Assembly: GCF_014874095.1 (NCBI RefSeq)
Contig: NZ_JADBEB010000001.1
Location: forward strand, 3,534,001 to 3,598,000
From: Plantactinospora soyae
Lineage (GTDB): Bacteria; Actinomycetota; Actinomycetes; Mycobacteriales; Micromonosporaceae
DNA length: 64,000 nt
Reading direction: 5' to 3'
Position numbers and translations under genes: made by a program
The notes under the pieces: generated by a model
What the model saw: the letters and a program-made list of their open reading frames with translations, nothing else
Databases searched by the model: none
What the model was told of the DNA's origin: nothing
Shown: positions 17,730 through 27,072 of the stretch, piece by piece
Layout: each line of letters opens with the position of its first letter
Position numbering within the stretch: the first letter of the stretch is position 1

Positions 17730-19075
17730 CCGCCCCCGTCCGGGTCCCGCCGGGTCCGCCGGCCCGGTCCGCGCCCCGGCTGCTGTGGAAGCTGGTCCGG
17801 GACCGGCTCGGGCTGATGTCCTCGGCGGCCGAGGCGTACGGCGACGCCGTCCGGATCGCCATGGGCCCCAAGGTGCTCTACTTCTTCAACCACCCCGACC
17901 ACGCGAAGTACGTGCTGGCGGACAACCCCGGCAACTATCACAAGGGACTCGGTCTCGCCCAGGCCAGGCGGGCGCTCGGCGACGGCCTGCTGACCAGCGA
18001 GGGCGAGTTGTGGCGCAAACAGCGCAAGGTCATCCAGCCGGTCTTCCAGCACCGGCGGATCGAGCGGCAGGCCGGGGTGATCGCGGAGGAGGCGGCGGGG
18101 CTGTTGGCCCGGCTCCGGGCCCACGAGGGCGGCGGTCCCGTCGACGTGGTGCACGAGATGACCGGGCTGACCCTCGGCGTGCTCGGCCGCACCCTGCTCG
18201 ACGCCGACCTGGGCGCCTTCCACTCGCTCGGGCAGGCATTCGAGGCGATGCAGGACCAGGCGATGTTCGAGATGGTGTCGATGAGCGCGGTCCCGATGTG
18301 GCTGCCGCTGCCGCACCAGCTCCGGTTCCGGCGGGCCCGCAACGAGCTGCAACGGATCGTCGACGAGCTGGTCCGCGACCGGGCCCGGGACCCGGCCGGT
18401 GACGACGCGCTCTCCCGGTTGATCATGTCGACGTCGGAGGAACGCGACCCGGCGGTCGGCCGGCGGCGGATGCGCGACGAACTGGTCACGCTGCTGCTCG
18501 CCGGCCACGAGACCACGGCCAGCACGCTCGGCTGGACGTTCCATCTTCTCGACCAGCACCCGCAGGTGCGGGAGCGGGTGCGCGCCGAGGCCAGGGAGGT
18601 GCTCGGAGACCGGCTGCCGGAGTACGAGGACCTGCGCGAACTCCGGTACACCTCGAGGGTCATCGAAGAGGTGATGCGGCTGTACCCGCCGGTGTGGATG
18701 CTGTCCCGGATCGCGCAGGAGGCCGACGAGGTGGGCGGCTACCGGGTGCCGGCGGGCTCCGACGTGCTGATCTGCCCGTACACCCTGCACCGGCACCCGG
18801 GGTTCTGGGACGACCCGGAGCGCTTCGACCCGGAGCGGTTCGACCCGGCCCGCGCCCAGTCCGGGCACCGGCCCCGGTACGCGTACATCCCGTTCGGGGC
18901 CGGTCCGCGGTTCTGCGTCGGCAACCACCTCGGCATGATGGAGGCCGTGTTCGTCACCGCCATGATCGCCCGTGATCTGCGGCTGAGTGTGGTGCCCGGC
19001 TACCGGGTGGTGCCCGAGCCGATGCTCTCGCTGCGCATCCGTGGCGGACTGCCGATGACCGTGCACGCCGCCTGA
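17720..19075 (+). CDS. Cytochrome P450, E7-like (core operon)
   Basis: A 451-residue P450: I-helix AGHETTAS near residue 258, ExxR in VIEEVMRLYPPVW near 315, and haem loop FGAGPRFCVGNHLG with Cys399. Its length and the RLYPP motif place it nearer to CYP102/CYP4-like bacterial P450s than to the shorter CYP107-type enzymes elsewhere in the window. GTG 17720 overlaps the flavin reductase end by 10 bases. By position it corresponds to the P450 conserved beside nine-membered enediyne cassettes and probably oxidises the enediyne core. Confidence 0.9.
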   Translation: MALTAPVRVPPGPPARSAPRLLWKLVRDRLGLMSSAAEAYGDAVRIAMGPKVLYFFNHPDHAKYVLADNPGNYHKGLGLAQARRALGDGLLTSEGELWRKQRKVIQPVFQHRRIERQAGVIAEEAAGLLARLRAHEGGGPVDVVHEMTGLTLGVLGRTLLDADLGAFHSLGQAFEAMQDQAMFEMVSMSAVPMWLPLPHQLRFRRARNELQRIVDELVRDRARDPAGDDALSRLIMSTSEERDPAVGRRRMRDELVTLLLAGHETTASTLGWTFHLLDQHPQVRERVRAEAREVLGDRLPEYEDLRELRYTSRVIEEVMRLYPPVWMLSRIAQEADEVGGYRVPAGSDVLICPYTLHRHPGFWDDPERFDPERFDPARAQSGHRPRYAYIPFGAGPRFCVGNHLGMMEAVFVTAMIARDLRLSVVPGYRVVPEPMLSLRIRGGLPMTVHAA

Positions 19076-19152
19076 CCGACCTCCTTCGAACCCGTTCCAT
19101 ATCGAGGATTTCCGACCTAGCGGCCGCTCGGCCGGGACTGGACGATGGCGAC

Positions 19153-20187
19153 GTGCTGGTTTTGGTGACCGGAGGCACCGGATTCCTGGGCTCCCACTCG
19201 GTGGCGGAGATCCTGCGCGCGGGTCACCGCGTACGGCTGCTGGTCCGCGACCCGGCCGGCGTCGTCCCCGCACTCGATCCGCTCGGGGTCGACGTGGACG
19301 GTCTCGAACTGTTCCGTGGCGACGTGACCGATGCGGACGCCGTCGCCGCAGCGATGCGGGGCTGCGACGCCGTCCTGCACGCCGCCTCGGTGTACAGCTT
19401 CGACAGCCGGGCCCGTGCCGCCATGCGGGCCGTCAACGTTCGGGGCACCGAGTTGGTGCTCGACGCCGCCGGCGTGGCCGGCCTCGACCCGATCGTGTAC
19501 GTGTCGAGCTTCGCCGCCCTGCTGCCCACCGACCGAGAACCGCTCGGCACCGAGTCCCCGGTCGGCACGCCGCGCGAGACGTACATGTCGACCAAGGCCC
19601 GCGCCGAGGCGGTCGCCCGGCGTGCGCAGCGGGCGGGTGCCCCGGTGGTCATCACCTATCCGCTGGCCACCCTCGGTCCGCACGACCCGAAGCTGGGCGA
19701 CCAGGCCGGCCGGGTCCGCAACGCCCTGCGCGGCCTCATGCCGATGTGGCCGTCGGGAGGCTTCCCGGTCGGCGACGTCCGGGACGTCGCCCGGTTGCAC
19801 GCCGCGGTGCTGAACCCGGGCCGGGGACCCCGCCGGTTCCTCGCCCAGGGCCGGTACGTCAGCACCCGCGAGTTCGTGCGGACGCTCCGCCGGGTCACCG
19901 GCCGGCGGCTGCCCGCCGTCCATCTCCCGGCCTCCGGCATGCTGCCGGTCGGCGCGCTGACCAGCCTCGTCCAGCGGCTGGTACCGGCGCACATCCCGGC
20001 GGAGTACGGCGCGATCTACACCTGCCTGGTCGGCCGGGCCGTCGACACCACTGCCACCGATCAGCTGCTGGGTTCGGCCGGCACCACCTTCGAGACCACC
20101 CTGCGCGACACGGTGCGCTGGCTGCACCGCGCCGGACACATCTCGGACCGGCTCGCCGGTGCGACGGCCGTACTGGAGGCGACGTGA
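19153..20187 (+). CDS. NAD(P)-dependent epimerase/dehydratase-family reductase
   Basis: A 344-residue extended-SDR protein. The nucleotide-binding GGTGFLG is at residues 7-13, the catalytic Tyr-x3-Lys is in ETYMSTK (near 147), and Ser sits in YVSSFAAL (near 118). The GTG start at 19153 has no clear ribosome site, but the frame begins at the expected first beta strand. It resembles dihydroflavonol-reductase-like or 3-beta-HSD-like enzymes rather than sugar epimerases, so reduction of a ketone on the core or side chain is plausible. It overlaps the next gene by 4 bases (GTGA). Confidence 0.75.
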   Translation: MLVLVTGGTGFLGSHSVAEILRAGHRVRLLVRDPAGVVPALDPLGVDVDGLELFRGDVTDADAVAAAMRGCDAVLHAASVYSFDSRARAAMRAVNVRGTELVLDAAGVAGLDPIVYVSSFAALLPTDREPLGTESPVGTPRETYMSTKARAEAVARRAQRAGAPVVITYPLATLGPHDPKLGDQAGRVRNALRGLMPMWPSGGFPVGDVRDVARLHAAVLNPGRGPRRFLAQGRYVSTREFVRTLRRVTGRRLPAVHLPASGMLPVGALTSLVQRLVPAHIPAEYGAIYTCLVGRAVDTTATDQLLGSAGTTFETTLRDTVRWLHRAGHISDRLAGATAVLEAT

Positions 20188-21062
20188 TCATTTCCGACCG
20201 GCAGTGGGTGGAAACCCGCGACGCGATGCGGCGAGCCGGTGACCGGTTCGCCGACCTGCTGGCCGCCGTGCCGGCCCCGGCGGCCCCGGCGACGAGGTCG
20301 TGGTCGGTCGAGCAGACCGCGGCGCACATGGTGTCGCTCGCCTGGGCCTGCGAGACCATCGTCGAGCCCGGCAGCGGCACCGGCCGGGACGCCGAACTGG
20401 ACAGTCAGCTTCGGGGCACCCAGGTCGACACCGTACGGGACCTCAACGACCTGCTGCTGCGCCAGTACCTCCTGGAGCGCGACCTGGCCCCGCTGGCGGT
20501 ACGGCTGCGCGAGCACGTCCGGGCGGTGCTGCGGGCCACGGACGGACGTGACCCGACCGAGGCGGTCGACTGGCTGGGCGGGTCCCGGCTCCCGCTCGGC
20601 GGACTGCTCGCCCACCTGACCAACGAGCTGCTGATCCACGGCTGGGACATCTCCCGGGCCGGCTCCCTGCGGTGGGACATCCCACCCCGGGACGCGGGTC
20701 TGTTCATCGAGCTGTTTCTCGTCGGAGTGACCTCGTACGGCTACGGTGCCCTGCTCGACAGCACGGCGCCCCCGACGCCGCGGCGGATCGCCGTGCAGTT
20801 CCGGTCGCGTCACACCATCCCGGTCACGATCGTCCTGGACGGCACGGGCCGGTACGACGGGAACCGGAATCGGGTGACGGTCGCCGAGCCGGGTCCCGGC
20901 GACGACGTGCGGCTGTCTTTCGACCCGCCGACGCTGAACCTGGTGCTGTTCGGCCGGATGTCCCGGCTGCGGGCGGCGCTGACCGGCAAGCTCGTCGTGC
21001 GCGGCCCGCGCCCGTGGCTACTTCCGGCCTTCCTGCGCACCGTGCACATGCCGGACAACTGA
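20184..21062 (+). CDS. Maleylpyruvate-isomerase-family (mycothiol-type, DinB-fold) protein
   Basis: A 292-residue protein of the DinB_2/MDMPI superfamily: an N-terminal four-helix domain containing SWSVEQTAAHMV (His near 51) and HGWDISRA (His near 154), matching the metal-binding histidines of mycothiol-dependent enzymes, then an SCP2-like C-terminal domain (about 200-290). The GTG at 20184 overlaps the upstream stop and follows TGGAGG. Possible roles are mycothiol-dependent isomerisation or detoxification of a reactive intermediate. It is the last gene of the forward run; a strong hairpin follows. Confidence 0.72.
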   Translation: MIISDRQWVETRDAMRRAGDRFADLLAAVPAPAAPATRSWSVEQTAAHMVSLAWACETIVEPGSGTGRDAELDSQLRGTQVDTVRDLNDLLLRQYLLERDLAPLAVRLREHVRAVLRATDGRDPTEAVDWLGGSRLPLGGLLAHLTNELLIHGWDISRAGSLRWDIPPRDAGLFIELFLVGVTSYGYGALLDSTAPPTPRRIAVQFRSRHTIPVTIVLDGTGRYDGNRNRVTVAEPGPGDDVRLSFDPPTLNLVLFGRMSRLRAALTGKLVVRGPRPWLLPAFLRTVHMPDN

Positions 21063-21118
21063 CGGGACCGGGCCTGACGGGACCGGGCCGGGCGGTCCCG
21101 GATCGGCGCGGCGCGGAC

Positions 21119-21163
21119 GGCCGGCGCGGCCGCCGTCGAGGGTGGCCGACGGCCGCGCCGGCC
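21119..21163. terminator. GC-rich hairpin between convergent genes
   Basis: GGCCGGCGCGG (21119-21129) pairs with 21153-21163, and CCGTCG (21133-21138) with 21147-21152, leaving a 3-base bulge and an 8-base loop. It lies between the convergent ends of the isomerase-like gene and the epoxide hydrolase, so it can serve both. There is no T-tract, as is common in actinomycetes. Confidence 0.7.
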
Positions 21164-21218
21164 GAGGGCCCGCGACGCGCCCGCACGGTGTCGTTGGCGC
21201 TCCGCTTCGGGCGATCGG

Positions 21219-22379
21219 TTACCGGTTCAGTTTCCGGGCGAACGTGCGGAGGTCGTCGACGAACAGGTCGGGCTCCTCCAGCGCGGCGAAGTGGCCACCT
21301 CGGTCGAACTCGTGCCATTGCACGATGTTCGGGAACATCGGCTCGGCGAAGGACCGGACCGGCCGGGCCGAGTCGCGGGGAAACACGGCCACACCGAGTG
21401 GTACGGGCAGCGGCGGCGGTGCGGCCGGCGGGGTCGCCGCGGTCGGGAGCTGGTCGGCCGTCTCGTAGTAGAACTGGGCGGAGGATCCGGCGGTCGCGGT
21501 CAGCCAGTAGAGCATGACGTTCGTGAGGAGCCGGTCCCGGTCGACCGCGTCCTCGGGGACCTTCGCCGAGTCGCTCCACTCCCGGAACTTCTCCACGATC
21601 CAGGCGAGCTGCCCGACCGGCGAGTCGGTGAGGCCGTACGCCAGCGTCTGCGGACGGGTGGCCTGGAGCAGCATGTAGCCGGAGCCGTCGGCGAGGAACT
21701 TCGCCAGCAGTTCGAGGCGTTCCCGGTCCGAGGGTTCGAGCCCCGCCAGCGCCGCCGGGTCCGGCGGGGGAGCGGTGAAGAGGAAGTTCACGTGCGCGCC
21801 GAGCACGTGCTCGGCGTCGAGCCCGGCGAGCGTGAGCGTGATCCACGCGCCCACGTCGCCACCCTGGGCGATGTACGGTCGGTAACCGAGGCGGTGCATG
21901 AGCTGTGCCCACGCACCGGCGATCCGGGGCACGTTCCAGCCCGGCTCGCGGGTCGGGCCGGAGAGGCCGAAACCCGGCAGGGTAGGGATGACCAGGTGGA
22001 AGGCGTCGGCCGGATCTCCACCGTGCGCCCGAGGGTCGGTGAGCGGGGCGATGACGTCCAGGAACTCGGCGACGGACCCCGGCCAGCCGTGGGTGATGAG
22101 CAGGGGAACCGCGGTCGGCTCCGGTGAGCGGACGTGCAGGAAGTGCAGGTTCGCACCGTCGATCTCCGTGCTGAACTGCGGGAACGAGTTCAGCTCCGCC
22201 TCCGCCGCCCGCCAGTCGTAGCTGGTGCGCCAGTACTCGGTCAGCTCTCTGAGATAGTCCAGCGGTACGCCGCGGTCCCATCCGCTGCCGGGCATCTCGG
22301 TCGGCCAGCGGGTGCTGGCCAGTCTGCGGTCCAGGTCGTCCAGGTCGGCCTGGGGTATCGCGATCCGGAATGGATTCAT
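21219..22379 (-). CDS. Epoxide hydrolase, SgcF-like
   Basis: A 386-residue alpha/beta hydrolase with the N-terminal EHN domain of microsomal-type epoxide hydrolases. HGWPGS is at 97-102, the nucleophile Asp175 in GGDVGAW, and the catalytic His363 in [11 protein letters not shown]; the lid region carries tyrosines in FYYETADQL. In nine-membered enediyne pathways an enzyme of this type opens an epoxide on the core to a vicinal diol. It is coupled to the upstream P450 by an ATGA overlap at 22376-22379, suggesting that the P450 forms the epoxide or acts on the same intermediate. A broken relative lies at 43255. Confidence 0.9.
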   Translation of the reverse strand: MNPFRIAIPQADLDDLDRRLASTRWPTEMPGSGWDRGVPLDYLRELTEYWRTSYDWRAAEAELNSFPQFSTEIDGANLHFLHVRSPEPTAVPLLITHGWPGSVAEFLDVIAPLTDPRAHGGDPADAFHLVIPTLPGFGLSGPTREPGWNVPRIAGAWAQLMHRLGYRPYIAQGGDVGAWITLTLAGLDAEHVLGAHVNFLFTAPPPDPAALAGLEPSDRERLELLAKFLADGSGYMLLQATRPQTLAYGLTDSPVGQLAWIVEKFREWSDSAKVPEDAVDRDRLLTNVMLYWLTATAGSSAQFYYETADQLPTAATPPAAPPPLPVPLGVAVFPRDSARPVRSFAEPMFPNIVQWHEFDRGGHFAALEEPDLFVDDLRTFARKLNR

Positions 22380-23614
22380 ACGGTCAGCCGGCCCCGCAGG
22401 TAAACCGGGACGTCGAGACGGCCGTTCATGATAAAGGTGCCCTGCGGCTTCAGCTGGTCCTTCGGCATCGCGAGTTCGAGGTCCGGGAAGCGGTGGAAGA
22501 GCGCCGGCAGCATGATCAGGGTTGCCAGCTTGGCGAGCCGTGCGCCGAGGCAGTAGTGCACGCCGTGCCCGAAGGACAGGTGCGTCTTGTCCTTCCGGGT
22601 GGCGTCGAAGGTGCAGGCGGTCTCGCCGTGCAACTCCGGGTCCCGCCCGAGCCCGGCGTAATCGATCATGATCGGGTCGCCCTGTTCGATCGTCACACCG
22701 CCGATCTCGAACCGTTCGGTGGCGAACCGGAACGGCAGGTGCGCGACGGGCGACTCCACCCGCAGGGTCTCCTCCATCACGTCGTTCCAGGAGACCTCGC
22801 CGGCCAGCACCCGGGCGCGCAGCGTGGGATCGTCGAGTACCGCGATGATGGCGTGGCTGAGAGAGTTGACCATGGTTTCCGAGCCGGCGCCCAGCATCAG
22901 GTGCAGGGTCCCGATCAGCTCGTCGTCGGTCAGCCGCGATCCGTCCTCGTCCCGGGCCGCGATCAGCGCGGTGGTGAGGTCGTCACCGGGGTGCTGCCGC
23001 TTGTACACCACGAGGTCGGCGATCGCCTTGGTCCACTGGTCGAGGTTGGCGGCCGCCTCCTCCGGGGTGATCCTGGTATCCACGTTGACATGCCCGCCGC
23101 GCAGTACGTCGGCGCGGGACTCGTCCGGCACGCCGAAGAGGTCGCACATCATCCTGGCCGGCAGCGCCTGGCAGTACCGGGTCTTCAGGTCCACGACCTC
23201 CTCGGGGGCGGCGGTGGCCAGCTCGTCGAGCAGTTCCGTCGCGGTCGTCTCCAGTTGTGGCGCCATGGCCTCGACCCGGCGCGTCGTGAACGCCTTGAGG
23301 AGCAGCCCTCGCAGCCGGTTGTGGTCGGCACCGTCATGGGTGGCCATGTTGTCCATGACCGCCCAAGTGATCAGCGGCCAGTCCGGCGGGATCTCCCCGT
23401 TGATGTACGCGGGCCAGTTCCGGCGCGGATTCTTGGAGAACCGCTCGTCGATGAGGACCTGCTTGGCCAGCTCGTAGCCGTGCACAGACCAGGCGAGGAC
23501 GCCGCCCGGGAGTTCCACCCGGGCAATGGGGCCCTGCTCGCGCAGCCGCTCGGTCTCCGCGTGGGTGTCCCGACCCTGGGGGTCGAGGGCGAATGGGCAG
23601 ATCGCCTTTTCCAT
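22376..23614 (-). CDS. Cytochrome P450 (CYP107-like), copy A
   Basis: A 412-residue class I bacterial P450. I-helix [10 protein letters not shown] near 240 (Ser-Glu in place of the usual Asp/Glu-Thr pattern), ExxR in EETLRVE near 285, and haem loop [14 protein letters not shown] with Cys355. It starts at ATG 23614. It is clearly paralogous to the P450 at 35044: both begin with a Cys-Pro motif, share [16 protein letters not shown] and IMNG blocks, and carry the same AGSET helix. It overlaps the epoxide hydrolase downstream. The gene reads divergently from the ECF sigma gene. Confidence 0.92.
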   Translation of the reverse strand: MEKAICPFALDPQGRDTHAETERLREQGPIARVELPGGVLAWSVHGYELAKQVLIDERFSKNPRRNWPAYINGEIPPDWPLITWAVMDNMATHDGADHNRLRGLLLKAFTTRRVEAMAPQLETTATELLDELATAAPEEVVDLKTRYCQALPARMMCDLFGVPDESRADVLRGGHVNVDTRITPEEAAANLDQWTKAIADLVVYKRQHPGDDLTTALIAARDEDGSRLTDDELIGTLHLMLGAGSETMVNSLSHAIIAVLDDPTLRARVLAGEVSWNDVMEETLRVESPVAHLPFRFATERFEIGGVTIEQGDPIMIDYAGLGRDPELHGETACTFDATRKDKTHLSFGHGVHYCLGARLAKLATLIMLPALFHRFPDLELAMPKDQLKPQGTFIMNGRLDVPVYLRGRLTV

Positions 23615-23706
23615 GGTCGGTACCTCCAGTGGCTAATCCGCGAAGGTCAACCGGGTGTGAGCAGGCGGGGCACCGGAAAGTCAGACCGCTGTGATCGTTC
23701 CTCAGC

Positions 23707-23744
23707 CGCTCGATCAATGCCCGGATACCCGGATCGCTCGATCA
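23707..23744. promoter_or_regulatory. Direct repeats in the P450/sigma divergent region
   Basis: CGCTCGATCA occurs at 23707-23716 and 23735-23744, 28 bases apart, roughly in phase on the helix after nearly three turns. The first copy overlaps the 13-mer TCGATCAATGCCC also found at 6713. The 247-base region is AT-richer than its neighbours and must hold both divergent promoters. Confidence 0.35.
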
Positions 23745-23861
23745 CGTCATCACCATAGACTCCGGTCAGTTTCGACAATTCTTCAAACTTGCTGGCTTGC
23801 ACACCTGCCCGCTGTACCCGACCGGGACCCGTGAGCAGGCCGCTCGTTGCATCATGGAGTC

Positions 23862-25118
23862 ATGGAGATTGACGGCGACGGCGCCGACCTGCTGCGCCGG
23901 TTGGCGCCCCAGGTGCTCGCCACGCTCGTGCGGCGGCACGGCAACTTCGACGCGTGCGAGGACGCGGTCCAGGACGCGCTGCTGGCGGCCGCGATGCAGT
24001 GGCCCGCCGAGGGTGTGCCAGACAGCCCTCGTGGCTGGCTGACCACTGTGGCGGCGCGCCGTCTCACCGACCAGTACCGCAGCGAACTCGCCCGCCGGCG
24101 CAGGGAGGTGGCCACGGCGGCGCGGCTGCCGGCAGACAAGCAGTGGGTGCCCGGCCCGGACGCCGAGCGCCCGGAGGATCAGGACGACACCCTGCGGCTC
24201 CTGTTCCTCTGCTGCCACCCGTCGCTCTCCCCGCCCGCCCAGGCGGCGCTGACGCTGCGCGCCGTCGGCGGCCTGACCACGCAGCAGATCGCCAACGCGT
24301 TCCTGACCAGCGAGTCGACCATGGCGCAGCGGATCCGGCGGGCCAAGCAGCGCATCAAGGCCAGCGGCATTCCGTTTCAGCTTCCACCCGAACGGGAACT
24401 GCCCGACCGGCTGCGGGTCGTGCTGCACGTGCTCTATCTGATCTTCAACGAGGGTTACACGGCGACGTCCGGCCCGCAGTTGCAGCGCGGTGAGCTGACT
24501 GGGGAGGCCATCCGGCTGACCCGGGAGGTGCATCGCCGGCGGCCGGCGGCCGGCGAGGTCGCCGGGTTACTGGCGCTGATGCTGCTCACCGACGCCCGGC
24601 GCGCGGCGCGTACCCGGTCGGACGGCACGCTGATTCCCCTGAGCGAGCAGGACCGCGGCCGCTGGGACCAGGTCGCCATCCGGGAAGGGATATCGCTGCT
24701 GACCAGTACCCTGCCGAGGGGACCGGCCGGGCCGTACCAGCTCCAGGCCGCGATCGCGGCCGTGCACGCGGAGGCGTCGCGCGCCGAGGACACCGACTGG
24801 CTGCAGATCCTCGCCCTGTACGACCTGCTGCAGCAGGTCTCGCCCAGCCCGGTGGTGGCGCTGAACCGCATCGTGGCGGTGGCCATGGTGCACGGCCCGC
24901 AGGCGGCACTCGGCCTGCTCGGAGGGCTCGCCACCGACGACCGGCTGGCCGGGCAGCACCGGTTGGAGGCCACCCGGGCGCACCTGCTGGAGATGGCGGG
25001 CGACCACACGGCCGCGCACTCGTGCTACCGGCTCGCGGCGCGCCGGACGGCGAGTCTGCTGGAGCGGCGCTACCTGGAGGACCGGGCGGCACGCCTGGTG
25101 GCCGGGCAGGCGCGGTAA
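23862..25118 (+). CDS. ECF42-type RNA polymerase sigma factor with TPR-like extension
   Basis: A 418-residue sigma factor. Region 2 lies at about 10-75 (FDACEDAVQDALLAA, then WLTTVAARRLTDQYR) and region 4 at about 105-165 (LRAVGGLTTQQIANAFL, then STMAQRIRRAKQRI). A long helical C-terminal extension (about 185-415) contains the LPDRLRVVLHVLYLIFNEGY block typical of ECF42. ATG 23862 is chosen because the translation begins with MEIDGDGADLLRR, but no good ribosome site is seen. ECF42 factors lack a classical anti-sigma factor and pair with DGPF proteins; one lies immediately downstream on the other strand. Its placement inside the cluster may be regulatory or incidental. Confidence 0.88.
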   Translation: MEIDGDGADLLRRLAPQVLATLVRRHGNFDACEDAVQDALLAAAMQWPAEGVPDSPRGWLTTVAARRLTDQYRSELARRRREVATAARLPADKQWVPGPDAERPEDQDDTLRLLFLCCHPSLSPPAQAALTLRAVGGLTTQQIANAFLTSESTMAQRIRRAKQRIKASGIPFQLPPERELPDRLRVVLHVLYLIFNEGYTATSGPQLQRGELTGEAIRLTREVHRRRPAAGEVAGLLALMLLTDARRAARTRSDGTLIPLSEQDRGRWDQVAIREGISLLTSTLPRGPAGPYQLQAAIAAVHAEASRAEDTDWLQILALYDLLQQVSPSPVVALNRIVAVAMVHGPQAALGLLGGLATDDRLAGQHRLEATRAHLLEMAGDHTAAHSCYRLAARRTASLLERRYLEDRAARLVAGQAR

Positions 25119-25135
25119 CGCGCGGCCGCCGGGCG

Positions 25136-25486
25136 TCACCCGTGCCAGAACGGCCGTAACTCCACTGTCCCGATCTGGGCGCCGGGATGGGCGGACGCCA
25201 CCTGGACCGCCTCGTCGAGGCTGGCACATTCGATGACGTCGAAGCCGGCCAGCTGCTCTTTCGTCTCGGCGAACGGGCCGTCCGAGACCAGCAGTTCACC
25301 GTCGCGCACCCGCACCGTGGTGGCCTCCTTGGTCGGACGGAGACGATCGCCGAGCACGCGTACGCCGCGGGCCTGCGTGTCCTGAGCCCACGCGGTCGCC
25401 GCCTTGACCTCGGCCGCGGATTCCTCCGGGCTCGACTGTATGGATTCGTCGACGCAAACCATCAACAGGTACTTCACCGTCGCCAC
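25136..25486 (-). CDS. DGPF/YCII-family protein, partner of the ECF42 sigma factor
   Basis: A 116-residue ferredoxin-like-fold protein with the SDGPFAETKEQ motif (residues about 69-79) that names the DGPF family. The start is GTG 25486. It converges on the ECF42 sigma gene with 17 bases between stops. In Streptomyces, DGPF genes are the conserved neighbours and a main target of ECF42; this is established for the group. Biochemical function is unknown. Confidence 0.88.
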   Translation of the reverse strand: MATVKYLLMVCVDESIQSSPEESAAEVKAATAWAQDTQARGVRVLGDRLRPTKEATTVRVRDGELLVSDGPFAETKEQLAGFDVIECASLDEAVQVASAHPGAQIGTVELRPFWHG

Positions 25487-25649
25487 CCTTCGTGAACGTC
25501 AGGTCACCGCCGGGAGGCTATCAGCTTCCGGGTGGCCGCGTGGACGGAAGCGGTGCCGGCGTAGCCGCGTGACAGCAACCGTGAAGATGCGCGGCATCCG
25601 ACTGCGGTGTGACAGTCGCCGTGGACGGCGGCGGAGCCCTGGAGGCCCC

Positions 25650-26999
25650 ATGAACGAGCATGTCGGTGACCGAGCGGTGGTGCTGGGCGGAAGTGTGGCC
25701 GGACTCTTCGCCGCCCGGGTTCTCGCGGACTTCTACCGGACCGTGACGGTGGTCGACCGCGACCAGTTGACCGGCGCGACCGGCCCCCGCCGCGCCGTCC
25801 CGCAGGGACATCACATCCACGGACTACTCGCCCGCGGCCAGCAGATCCTGGAGGAGCTGTTTCCGGGCTTCACCAAGGAGATGGCCGACGGGGGCGTGCC
25901 GACGCGCGACTTCGGTACCAGCCTGGGCTGGCACTTCAACGGCCGGATGATCCGCAAGGTGGACACCGACCTGGTGTGCATCTCGGCCGGGCGCTGGTTG
26001 CTGGAGGAGCGGATCCGCGCCAGGGTCGGCGAGTTGTCCAATGTCGCCTTCCTGGACCGGACGGACGTGGTCGGACTCGAGGCGAGCCCGGACCGCCGCC
26101 GGATCACCGGTGCCAGGGTGCACCGACGGGAGGACCAGGGGCCCGGTAGCCCGCAGTCGCTGCCGGCGGACCTGGTCGTCGACGCCACGGGACGCGGCTC
26201 GCGAACTCCACGCTGGTTGACCGAACTCGGCTATCCGCGGGTCGACGAAGAGCAGGTCAGGATGGACCTGACCTACACGACGTGCGACTTCCAGGCACCG
26301 CTGGCCGTGGATCCGATCGGCGACGACATCGCGGTCATCTCGGTCGCGACCCCCGGCAACCCGCGTGGGGCAACCTTCGCCCGGCTGCCCGACCGCTACT
26401 CGGTCTCGCTCAACGGGATTCTCGGCGACCGGGCACCCACCGACCCGGAGGGTTTCCTGGAGTACGTCCGGTCCCTGCCGGTGCCGCAGATATTCGAGTC
26501 GGTCAGCCGGGCGGAGCCGTTGACGAGTCCGGTCTCCTTCCACTTCCCCAACAGCATCCGTCGCCGGTACGAGAGGCTGGCGCGGCTGCCGGAAGGGCTG
26601 CTCGTCGTGGGCGACGCGGCGTGCGTTTTCAATCCCATCTACGCGCAGGGGATGACGGTGGCGGCGATCGGGGCGATCGTGCTGCGTGAGTACCTTGTGG
26701 ACGGTGCGGCGGGCGCCCAGCGGTACTTCCGCGAGCTGGCCCGGGCGATCGACCCGCCGTGGGACATGTCCGCCGGTGGCGACCTCGGCTTCCCTGGCGT
26801 CGTCGGCCGCCGCACCCTGAAGGTCCGCCTGGGGAACGCGTTCATGCCGCGGCTGCAGACCGCGGCGACCGAGGACCCGGTCGTCTCCCACGCCTTCCTG
26901 CGGGTGGCCGGTCTCGTCGACCGCCCGGAGAGCCTGATGCGTCCGGCGATGATCTCGCGGGTGTTGTTTCCGACCCTGCGCCGGTCGAACGGAGGTTGA
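25650..26999 (+). CDS. FAD-dependent monooxygenase-like oxidoreductase, copy A
   Basis: A 449-residue flavoprotein. The dinucleotide-binding motif VLGGSVAGLFAARVL is at residues 10-24, VVDRD follows at about 33, DATGRGSRTP near 190, and GDAACVFNPIYAQGM near 325 for FAD ribityl binding. The start is ATG 25650, 4 bases after GGAGG. The W-x-W-x-I-P halogenase motif is not seen. The gene at 36296 is a paralogue with the same motif order. Such enzymes (class A-like monooxygenases or oxidases) tailor polyketides; the substrate is unknown. An MFS exporter follows. Confidence 0.82.
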   Translation: MNEHVGDRAVVLGGSVAGLFAARVLADFYRTVTVVDRDQLTGATGPRRAVPQGHHIHGLLARGQQILEELFPGFTKEMADGGVPTRDFGTSLGWHFNGRMIRKVDTDLVCISAGRWLLEERIRARVGELSNVAFLDRTDVVGLEASPDRRRITGARVHRREDQGPGSPQSLPADLVVDATGRGSRTPRWLTELGYPRVDEEQVRMDLTYTTCDFQAPLAVDPIGDDIAVISVATPGNPRGATFARLPDRYSVSLNGILGDRAPTDPEGFLEYVRSLPVPQIFESVSRAEPLTSPVSFHFPNSIRRRYERLARLPEGLLVVGDAACVFNPIYAQGMTVAAIGAIVLREYLVDGAAGAQRYFRELARAIDPPWDMSAGGDLGFPGVVGRRTLKVRLGNAFMPRLQTAATEDPVVSHAFLRVAGLVDRPESLMRPAMISRVLFPTLRRSNGG

Positions 27000-27072
27000 T
27001 CCGAACCATCGGTCGCCAGCAGCGTCGCTGCGCCGACCGTCGTGCCGATCGGTGTAACGAGGAGGAGCGGAG

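Noticed and set aside
25650-26999. FAD enzymes at 25650 and 36296 considered as flavin-dependent halogenases.
   Set aside because: The W-x-W-x-I-P halogenase motif is not seen in either; they fit monooxygenase-type flavoproteins better.
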